A DNA stretch of 12,322 nt, from positions 1 through 12,322 of the forward strand of contig CAMWQF010000046.1 in NCBI GenBank assembly GCA_947176285.1, written 5' to 3'. This stretch comes from an uncultured Porphyromonadaceae bacterium (GTDB lineage: Bacteria; Bacteroidota; Bacteroidia; Bacteroidales; Muribaculaceae). Below, one piece after another: positions 6,444-12,322 of this stretch. Position 1 is the stretch's first letter, and every line of letters begins with the position of its first letter. A model generated the notes under the pieces. It did no database searches, was not told the origin of the DNA, and saw nothing but the letters and a program-made list of their open reading frames with translations. Both the position numbers and the translations under genes were made by a program.

Positions 6444-7826
6444 TTATTTCTTTTTATATACTTTAATTTCATCTCCGGCTTTTAGCTTTTTATCGTCTAT
6501 CCCGGGGTTTAATTTCTTAAAGTCTGCCTGATTCATATTGAAATCTTTCAAAAAGTTATACAGACTTTTATTTGAAGGTATCTTCACTACTATAACCTCC
6601 GGAGTTGAAATGACCTCCACTTCCTGATTATCTTCCAATGATGGCATATCTTCGGCCTTAGGAAGTTGACCAGTCTTAAGACCTTGCAAAAGATTGTTGG
6701 CATTTCCGACTTTCTGTTCTGCCTGTCCACTTACTTCCTCGCTATTTGTATTCTCAGATACATTCTTATTGCTGGGCATCTCTGAATCTGATTTTATTGA
6801 ATCAGGCGTATTTTCAGGAATTGAATCAACAACTATCGATTCTTTAACATCTGAATCGGGAGTGGATTGCTCAGAAGGATGATTGCCAAGTGCAAGCCAC
6901 AATATTATCGCTATAAGAATAGCTATAATTGATATTATTAGGACATAAAGTTTGTTCTTACTTTTGACTACTTGTGGTTTAATCGGAATCGCCTTTTTCA
7001 ACCCACTCACAACATTGAATAAACAGAGCGTAATATTGTCGGCTCCAGAAGCATTGATAGCTCCAGAAACTAAAGACTCTGCTGTTTTAGTTAGGTCTTC
7101 ATCGGACTCTTTCAGAATAGTTTCTATTTCGCCGTCTCGAATCATACCACACAATCCGTCAGTACACAGTAGGACGGTGTCTTCATTTGATAACGTGATC
7201 GGCTTTGAAAGAGTATCAGGACGACATTTCTGAGGAGATGCCGAAAGACATTGTGTTATTATATTAGAGTCTGGGAAATCGAACGCTTCTTCGTCAGACA
7301 ATTTACCGGAATCAACTAACTGTTGAACGTAAGAATGATCTTTAGTAATACGGAAAAGGCCATAGACCGGATTATATATATAAGCTCTACTATCACCACA
7401 CCATCCGATATAAAGTTTATCACTTATTATCCACGCAATAACAATAGTTGTTCCCATTCCTTTTGTTTCGGGATGTTCAACTGCATATTGTTTTATATTG
7501 GAATCCGCGGATATGATGGCATCTTTAATAAATCCATTTATAGCATCAACCGAAGAAATAATCTTATCTGTTATTTCATCGGGCGAAAATTTATTTTTGA
7601 TTGTATCTATTGCAATTTGTGATGCTACTTCTCCGGCGTTTGCACCACCCATTCCATCGGCCACAACAAGAAGACAACCATTCTTCCCAAGTTGATGATT
7701 CTCGTTATTTATCCATCGCATAGGAAGAGATGACAAGTCCCAAGAGATTTGGAAATTGTCCTCGTTGTTTGTTCGTACTATACCGACATCAGTCTTAGCT
7801 GCAACCTTAAACTTTATGGGAGCCAT
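6444..7826 (-). CDS. PP2C Ser/Thr phosphatase with membrane segment and LysM domain
   Basis: This is a 460-residue PPM/PP2C-family phosphatase. Residues 1 to about 272 carry the family motifs in order: NNED (20 to 23), ADGMGG (56 to 61), GMGTT (123 to 127), GDSRAY (144 to 149), TKDHS (161 to 165), CTDGL (221 to 225) and GADNIT (261 to 266). The metal-binding aspartates (23, 57, 223, 263) are present, so it should be active. A basic stretch precedes one membrane segment (about 293 to 313), placing the catalytic domain inside. An acidic, Ser/Pro-rich linker (about 315 to 410) follows, then a C-terminal domain (about 411 to 458; KSLYNFLKDFNMNQADFKKLNPG, shown here by its SLYNFLKDF and LNPG parts, then LKAGDEIKVY) that fits LysM, a peptidoglycan-binding fold. 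It probably reverses the phosphorylation by the two kinases here. It starts 3 bases after the preceding gene. Compared with soluble Stp/PrpC phosphatases, the membrane anchor and LysM are extra. Confidence 0.95.
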   Translation of the reverse strand: MAPIKFKVAAKTDVGIVRTNNEDNFQISWDLSSLPMRWINNENHQLGKNGCLLVVADGMGGANAGEVASQIAIDTIKNKFSPDEITDKIISSVDAINGFIKDAIISADSNIKQYAVEHPETKGMGTTIVIAWIISDKLYIGWCGDSRAYIYNPVYGLFRITKDHSYVQQLVDSGKLSDEEAFDFPDSNIITQCLSASPQKCRPDTLSKPITLSNEDTVLLCTDGLCGMIRDGEIETILKESDEDLTKTAESLVSGAINASGADNITLCLFNVVSGLKKAIPIKPQVVKSKNKLYVLIISIIAILIAIILWLALGNHPSEQSTPDSDVKESIVVDSIPENTPDSIKSDSEMPSNKNVSENTNSEEVSGQAEQKVGNANNLLQGLKTGQLPKAEDMPSLEDNQEVEVISTPEVIVVKIPSNKSLYNFLKDFNMNQADFKKLNPGIDDKKLKAGDEIKVYKKK

Positions 7827-7829
7827 AGT

Positions 7830-8708
7830 TTATTTCGTGATTTCGTTTGGCGTTAGTTCAACATCAATTTCTTCCTCATGTTTTATCTGAATATTAGTAG
7901 TAGAGGAAAAAACATTGTCCGTGTTTGCAAAGGGACATACAAGTTTCCAGTCGTCCTGTGATCCTATTAAAATTCCATTTACGATGAAATCCAGTCGCCC
8001 AACACTTGATATTTCAGGAACTAAATAGAGACCACCCATAATAATTCCTTCAACTTGTGGATATGAAACTTGGTATTCCTTACTTCGGTCGTCAGAAATC
8101 TCAACTTTCTCCGGAATGACGACCACGTCAAGATTTGTCGTAGAATTTATATCCATATCTGAAGGCAGAATGTACCATACTACAAATCCCTCGCTATTGC
8201 CTACACGATGAGCTACTGAAAACCCATCATTGAAGAATATGTCTGACTTCATTCCATAAAGTTGCTCTGGATATATCGTGACTATTTCATCGTTCTTATA
8301 AGATATCGAATCATAACGCGCCTCAGCGCTCAGTTCAGAGTATTGAGAGGGGAATAAGACAGGAGTGTATCTTTTCTTAAATTTCGCAAACCGGGGATTA
8401 TAATCCCAAGGAACTCTTGCGATGTCATAAATCAGATATCCATTTTTTATTTTGAAGGCAAGTGTATTTTCTGATCCAAATTCTCTATTCCCGCTTAGCC
8501 CGAAGAATTTACCGACTGAATCTTCAAGTTGATAACTCTGTGAGAAAATAAATGCCCCATCTTTGGCTATCTTAGAAATCATTTCATGCTCAGGAGTTGA
8601 CTGACGTACCTTCGCAGCTCTTTTGAATCTACCAAATTCTTGAGGCAGTTGAGCGCTTACAGTTATCGCAGTTGCGATAAATAGTAGTATTATGCTTAGT
8701 TTCTTCAT
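7830..8708 (-). CDS. Secreted protein of unknown family
   Basis: The protein has 292 residues. It begins with a clear Sec signal peptide (MKKLS, a hydrophobic core, then TVSA-QLPQ), with predicted signal peptidase I cleavage before Gln20. There is no lipobox and no other membrane segment, so it is periplasmic or exported. The mature part is mixed polar and aromatic and appears mostly beta-stranded. Its features include FGLSGNREFGSENTLAF, YNPRFAKFKKRYTPVLF and a YLVPEISSVGRLDFIVNG stretch near the C-terminus that looks like the edge of a beta domain. No catalytic motif or known family is recognised. It lies between the protease fusion (11 bases) and the phosphatase (3 bases), so it is almost certainly co-expressed with them. 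A role as ligand, substrate or regulator of the periplasmic protease or LysM domains is possible but only inferred from position. Confidence 0.88.
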   Translation of the reverse strand: MKKLSIILLFIATAITVSAQLPQEFGRFKRAAKVRQSTPEHEMISKIAKDGAFIFSQSYQLEDSVGKFFGLSGNREFGSENTLAFKIKNGYLIYDIARVPWDYNPRFAKFKKRYTPVLFPSQYSELSAEARYDSISYKNDEIVTIYPEQLYGMKSDIFFNDGFSVAHRVGNSEGFVVWYILPSDMDINSTTNLDVVVIPEKVEISDDRSKEYQVSYPQVEGIIMGGLYLVPEISSVGRLDFIVNGILIGSQDDWKLVCPFANTDNVFSSTTNIQIKHEEEIDVELTPNEITK

Positions 8709-8719
8709 ATTCTGAGTTA

Positions 8720-10246
8720 TTAATTTATTGACGATATTGGTTCAACAAAGCCAGTAGAGCGACCGGCAATAGCGGAAGTTATTCCGATTACAACCATATG
8801 TCCGTTAGAATCGGTGTAGAATACAGGACCTCCGGAACAACCATGTTCATAGGTCGTTTCAGTAGTAAGTATCATCCCATTTTGTAATCCATCTGCGGCT
8901 ACAACAGCAGACCCATAAATTGGATTGATGCCTGAAGATGAAGCCCCAAGACCAAGGGGGAATCCCAAGATCGCTAATTTTGTTCCTCTTTCAAGGTTAC
9001 GACTTGCTTGAGCATCATATTTAAGCCCACCACCTCTGCCAGTCCTAATCGTAGCAAAGTCTTTAGCATTAGCGGACGCAACTACTATCTTTTCTCCATC
9101 ATCAGAGGCGTATGTTTCGTCGCCATGACGAACTGTATGACATTGGGTAGATGTAAATGAAAACTTCTCTCCAGAGTTTGATACAGCACCAAGATGAGCC
9201 ACAACTTTACCTCCATTATGAGCTATAATATTAAGCATAAGCATTGACTCATCGACTTTACCGCCGGAATTCAAAAAATACCATGGCTCCACTACATGTC
9301 GAGCTGTAACAAAGCGCCCATCATCAAGCATGAAACCTGTACCTGTCCATGACGGAAGTCCGGACTGTTCTCCACATTCAAGTTCAAAAGATTCTCCTGT
9401 GGGGAGTATTATCTCAAAACCGAGAGACATTATAAAATATACATTTCTGTCACATGATTTCAGTGCTCCATTATCTACTCCTCTGTCCACACTTCCGACA
9501 CGAGTATTGGGTGTTGAAGATATACGTCCAGCAGATGCACTCAAATTTGATATTTGAGATTGCATATCTGTTATTACCTCGGACTTTGCAACTACAGCCT
9601 GAGCTATACTGTCATTTGCAGCCCTAAGACGTTCTTGCTCGACCAAACTCTGAGCAACAAGTCCATCAAGATGCTTATTTTGTTGGTGAATATCATATAG
9701 TTTATATCCACCTCCAAGTAGTGCCAAAATTAGGATAATAGACAATGTCGCTATAGCATTTTTATACGGTCTTAACGCCTGTTGACGGAAAAGACTTAGT
9801 CTTCGGGTAAGTCCAATTGTTCCGACTGTTGATTTATTACCCGTTGGAACTATAAATCCAAGTTTAGGCCCATTTACAGATAGTTGTATCTCATCTCCAT
9901 TTTGTAAGTACCATTCATTCCTAACAGGACGACCATTGAGAAGGGTTGTGTTTGTTTGTGAAAGTGGTATAATCTTCCAGTTGTCACCATCCTTTATTAT
10001 AGCTGCATGGCGACGACTTACAGTGCTGAAAGATTCATCAAAACGGACCTGACAATGGGGGTCTCGTCCAATTTCGATTTGATTTACTATAATTTCCTGG
10101 TTCTCACCAGCTCGATGATATTTACTTGTAACCTTATGTTCAAGAATGAAGTATTTTCGTCCGCCGGGAGATATTATAGAACCGATACCAGCTCCGACCG
10201 ACCCGGATAAACTGCGATTATACGGATGTGTAGTATTATTTGCCAT
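8720..10246 (-). CDS. FHA-transmembrane-trypsin-like serine protease fusion
   Basis: The protein has 508 residues. After a Gly/Ser-rich N-terminus, residues about 30 to 135 form an FHA domain with IGRD (59 to 62), S77-R-R-H80 and L-N104-G105. A basic stretch (RR at 148 to 149, R154, R159) precedes one membrane segment (about 163 to 182), so the FHA domain is cytoplasmic. Residues about 184 to 236 are a likely coiled coil. The rest (about 262 to 508) is a chymotrypsin/trypsin-fold protease with an apparent complete triad: H317 in VTARHV, D396 in AKDFATI and S471 in GCSGGP. The protease therefore faces the periplasm. A phosphothreonine partner bound inside could recruit, cluster or switch the protease outside; that is inference. 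The gene begins one base after the kinase-FHA stop codon (TGA-C-ATG), suggesting coupled translation. The coiled coil suggests oligomerisation, as in HtrA-type proteases, but no PDZ domain is visible. Confidence 0.93.
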   Translation of the reverse strand: MANNTTHPYNRSLSGSVGAGIGSIISPGGRKYFILEHKVTSKYHRAGENQEIIVNQIEIGRDPHCQVRFDESFSTVSRRHAAIIKDGDNWKIIPLSQTNTTLLNGRPVRNEWYLQNGDEIQLSVNGPKLGFIVPTGNKSTVGTIGLTRRLSLFRQQALRPYKNAIATLSIILILALLGGGYKLYDIHQQNKHLDGLVAQSLVEQERLRAANDSIAQAVVAKSEVITDMQSQISNLSASAGRISSTPNTRVGSVDRGVDNGALKSCDRNVYFIMSLGFEIILPTGESFELECGEQSGLPSWTGTGFMLDDGRFVTARHVVEPWYFLNSGGKVDESMLMLNIIAHNGGKVVAHLGAVSNSGEKFSFTSTQCHTVRHGDETYASDDGEKIVVASANAKDFATIRTGRGGGLKYDAQASRNLERGTKLAILGFPLGLGASSSGINPIYGSAVVAADGLQNGMILTTETTYEHGCSGGPVFYTDSNGHMVVIGITSAIAGRSTGFVEPISSIN

Positions 10247-10247
10247 G

Positions 10248-11525
10248 TCAATATGCCTCCACTCTTAGTTTTGTATCACCGATTGATATTATATCTCCTG
10301 GTTTTATGACTGCACCATTTATGTTTACTTCCGATGAATTTAGGAATGTGCCATTAGTTGACTTCCTCCATTGTTGGGATTGCCATTGACCGTCTCGTAT
10401 GACCCATTCGCCTAAATTATAATCTAATTCTAAAGTGCAATGGGAACGTGAAATATATGTACTATTATCTTCTCGTATAGCTATGTCATTTACTGACTGC
10501 ATATTTTGACGACCCATTAACAAAATTGAATTACGTTTTTGATTCACAATGTCATCAAGATGGTATATACGGCCATACTCTTCTCCGTGCATAACGCGAA
10601 GCAGGAGTCCGTTAATTATATGAGTGGAGAAGGTGTCATCATGATACTCCTCAAATACCGGCCGACTTCCAATTGGAAGTGTCTTTAACACTGCATCAAC
10701 ATCTTGAAGTCTATTATGCAAATTAGGTTGTAAGCACCCTTCTATTAGATTATACCATTCCTTTCCAACTGATGCACAAATTAAAGCATTTCTATTCCAA
10801 TTTCCTTGTTTCCCATTTTTTAAGTATGGGATCAAACTCTTTTCATCATTTAGATCACCAAAGGGTAAATAACCAGTGATTAACTGATACATCATCACTC
10901 CAAATGAAAAGATATCAGTCGTAGGCAAAACTGTTGCATCACGACGCGGATTTACCTGCTCAGGAGGCATATACGCGTATGTTCCAAATATTTGTTTCGG
11001 CTTTCCTACAATATTCATCTCGGTCATGCGCTTGGTTCTATCCCCTGCTATACCAAAATCAGTAAGTGCATAATCCCCATTTTTTGTCCTCAGAACATTT
11101 TCCGGTTTAAGGTCTCGATGCACTTTCCCGCTTTGATGAAGCGATTTAAGCCCATACAATACGCAGTAAGCAACCTTTGACAAGTCTAATGAAGACGAAT
11201 TTTGATACAAATCGCCTCCGGGACAGTAATCCATAACTATATATGGATTCCCATTTTCAATACCATGACTGTATGAGTGAACCAGATACTTGCTTTTTAT
11301 CTGACCTGTCTCAAATTCCATATCAAATCTCGCAACCATTGGAGTACGAATCTCAGCAGGTACTTCCCACAATTTGAGAAGTTTCAGTGCGTATTCACTT
11401 CCGTTCCTGTCAGTTACAAGATACACAACGCCATAACTCCCGTGTCCGAGAGTATTGCGAACGACATAATTGGAATCAATTATATCGCCAGGATTAAATT
11501 CGCATCTATTTACCATGTTCATCAT
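10248..11525 (-). CDS. Ser/Thr protein kinase with C-terminal FHA domain
   Basis: This is a 425-residue soluble Hanks-type kinase. Residues about 20 to 285 hold the catalytic domain: glycine loop LGHGSYGVV (26 to 34), ALK lysine K48, HRDLKPEN (136 to 143), DFG (156 to 158) and a PPE variant of the APE motif (187 to 189). All catalytic residues are present. The activation segment contains threonines 164 and 168 in RTKRMTEMN. Residues about 325 to 425 form an FHA domain with GR (338 to 339), S359-R-S-H362 and N391-G-T. No membrane segment is seen, so it acts in the cytoplasm. The kinase-FHA pairing suggests that the enzyme docks on phosphorylated partners, or on its own phosphorylated form. ATG 11525 is used; the codons upstream have no other ATG before the stop of the preceding gene in the same frame. 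A second Met lies at the next codon. Confidence 0.95.
   Translation of the reverse strand: MMNMVNRCEFNPGDIIDSNYVVRNTLGHGSYGVVYLVTDRNGSEYALKLLKLWEVPAEIRTPMVARFDMEFETGQIKSKYLVHSYSHGIENGNPYIVMDYCPGGDLYQNSSSLDLSKVAYCVLYGLKSLHQSGKVHRDLKPENVLRTKNGDYALTDFGIAGDRTKRMTEMNIVGKPKQIFGTYAYMPPEQVNPRRDATVLPTTDIFSFGVMMYQLITGYLPFGDLNDEKSLIPYLKNGKQGNWNRNALICASVGKEWYNLIEGCLQPNLHNRLQDVDAVLKTLPIGSRPVFEEYHDDTFSTHIINGLLLRVMHGEEYGRIYHLDDIVNQKRNSILLMGRQNMQSVNDIAIREDNSTYISRSHCTLELDYNLGEWVIRDGQWQSQQWRKSTNGTFLNSSEVNINGAVIKPGDIISIGDTKLRVEAY
11013..11039 (-). other. Kinase activation-loop motif resembling the FHA linker repeats
   Basis: Residues 163 to 171 of the FHA kinase (RTKRMTEMN) contain R-x-T-E-M. This matches the R-[KR]-T-E-[RM] core of the tandem linker motifs in the FHA/membrane protein of the same operon. 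Activation-loop threonines are usual autophosphorylation sites in Hanks-type kinases, so the likeness suggests a shared target preference. The match is short, and chance cannot be excluded. Confidence 0.4.
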
Positions 11526-11567
11526 ATCATTTATGAGGAATCCAAGATCGCTATGAAGGTAAACGAA

Positions 11568-12224
11568 TTATTCGTGAAAAATGAATAGTCTGTTTCCCAG
11601 AAGAATTATGTCACCGTCATGTAGCTCTTGAGGGGTAGATGCTTGAACAAAAGTTGTTTTTTGTTCACTTTTATCCTCAATGAACCATTTGTCATCCTTT
11701 CTTGTAATGGTTGCTTGGACTCGAGACGTAATAGACAGGTTACCAGGATCAGTATTATCTCGATTAAGGACAACGCTTTCTCCTTCCAATTCTATTTCAT
11801 CCGGTTGTCTCCTTTCACCGTTTCGCTTAACAGGAGATAAAACAAATGATGGGGTCAAACCAATTATACCTTCAGTCCATACATTTACAGTCCCGTGCAT
11901 ATTCGGAACCCCAACAACTGTTGGGCGTCGTATTGAACGAGAGTTACTATTATCTGGTGGTTGAGAAGAGACGACATGGTTTGCCCCTATTTCACTATTG
12001 CAATTAGGACATTTTTGAAGTCCCGGACGCAATGGATAGCCACATTTGGCACATATATTGGGTTGGGATACTGAACCGAATATATCACCTTCTCTAACAG
12101 TTTGATTTGAACTTGCTGGTTGATGCTCAACTGAAGATGTGTGACTCGCTTCTAAAGGCGATCCACACTTGGAGCATATTGTATCTTCGGGACGGTTAGG
12201 CCATCCACAGTTTTTACAGCGCAT
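11568..12224 (-). CDS. Double zinc-ribbon protein with degenerate FHA-like domain
   Basis: The protein has 218 residues. Two zinc ribbons of form C-x2-C-x10-C-x2-C are seen: cysteines 3, 6, 17 and 20, and cysteines 58, 61, 72 and 75, separated by a Ser/Thr-rich linker. A second linker (about 80 to 110) contains RRPTVVG. Residues about 145 to 218 align by pattern with an FHA domain, but its key residues are changed: NRD replaces GRD, TSRVQA replaces SRRHA, and TTFVQA replaces NGTFVNG. It probably keeps the fold but may not bind phosphothreonine in the usual way. No membrane segment is seen, so it is cytoplasmic. It precedes the FHA kinase by 42 bases. MRCKNCG at the N-terminus is a typical start for such ribbons, although the frame stays open upstream without another ATG to the window edge. 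It may be an adaptor or kinase target; function is unknown. Confidence 0.9.
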   Translation of the reverse strand: MRCKNCGWPNRPEDTICSKCGSPLEASHTSSVEHQPASSNQTVREGDIFGSVSQPNICAKCGYPLRPGLQKCPNCNSEIGANHVVSSQPPDNSNSRSIRRPTVVGVPNMHGTVNVWTEGIIGLTPSFVLSPVKRNGERRQPDEIELEGESVVLNRDNTDPGNLSITSRVQATITRKDDKWFIEDKSEQKTTFVQASTPQELHDGDIILLGNRLFIFHE

Positions 12225-12322
12225 GCTAATTAAGTCCGAGCTATAATATAATTGCTCTATAGGCGTCTCCAGAGTCGAGCGGGTATGAAAAAAGCGTGAG
12301 TGCCTGTATCTGTTGCCATCCT
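12225..12322 (-). other. Upstream edge: leader or 3' end of a preceding gene, unresolved
   Basis: These 98 bases precede the zinc-ribbon start. I see no convincing Bacteroidota promoter (TTTG with TAnnTTTG at the right spacing). One minus-strand frame runs from the edge to a TAG at 12241 to 12243 and could be the tail of an upstream gene ending 16 bases before ATG 12224. The frame of the zinc-ribbon gene is also open to the edge. A third frame stops at 12257 to 12259. The stretch is too short to choose among them. Confidence 0.3.

Noticed and set aside
11563..11575. Small inverted repeat (ACGAA-TTA-TTCGT) at the stop codon of the zinc-ribbon gene
   Set aside because: The 5-bp AT-rich stem with a 3-base loop is too weak and too common to call a terminator, and no T-run follows on the transcribed strand.
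2031..12224. Assigning the cluster to a type VI secretion system because of kinase, PP2C and FHA genes
   Set aside because: No sheath, tube, baseplate, ClpV or membrane-complex gene is present in the window, so the assignment would rest only on shared signalling domains.
12241..12300. Possible promoter upstream of the zinc-ribbon gene (TATAAT-like string on the plus strand, TATAG on the minus strand)
   Set aside because: The Bacteroidota consensus (TTTG about 20 bases before TAnnTTTG) is not met on the minus strand. AT-rich matches to the E. coli -10 box are not informative here.

Overview
The window is a single, tightly packed, minus-strand gene cluster, read from about 12.2 kb down to position 1. 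The organism is most likely a member of the Bacteroidales (phylum Bacteroidota). The signs are moderate-to-low GC, secreted proteins with short signal peptides ending in Ala-Gln or similar, no clear Shine-Dalgarno sequences before the starts, and domain families typical of gut Bacteroidota. I cannot name a genus. There are no RNA genes, mobile elements or CRISPR arrays, and no plus-strand gene that I can support.

Layout in transcription order: (1) a double zinc-ribbon protein with a degenerate FHA-like C-terminus; (2) a soluble Ser/Thr kinase with a C-terminal FHA domain; (3) an FHA, membrane-segment, coiled-coil, trypsin-like protease fusion; (4) a secreted protein of unknown family; (5) a PP2C phosphatase with one membrane segment and a C-terminal LysM domain; (6) an FHA protein with a small membrane domain; (7) a giant membrane Ser/Thr kinase whose extracytoplasmic part is built of about two dozen YD/RHS-like repeats; then, after a perfect hairpin, (8) a secreted YbjN-like protein whose signal peptide lies in a different reading frame from its body; and (9) a secreted protein with a predicted beta-sandwich and TPR repeats that runs off the left edge. 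Gaps between genes 1 to 7 are 42, 1, 11, 3, 9 and 9 bases, which suggests one operon.

Together the genes encode a phosphothreonine signalling circuit that appears to cross the inner membrane. There are two writers (kinases), one eraser (PP2C), three canonical FHA readers plus one degenerate one, and a periplasmic protease tethered to a cytoplasmic FHA domain. Four proteins share the same inferred topology: signalling domain inside; repeats, LysM or protease outside. The FHA/membrane protein has two tandem R-[KR]-T-E-x-F motifs that resemble the activation loop of the FHA kinase, so it may be a direct substrate and docking hub. The physiological role (envelope or peptidoglycan surveillance, defence, control of surface proteolysis) cannot be decided from sequence.
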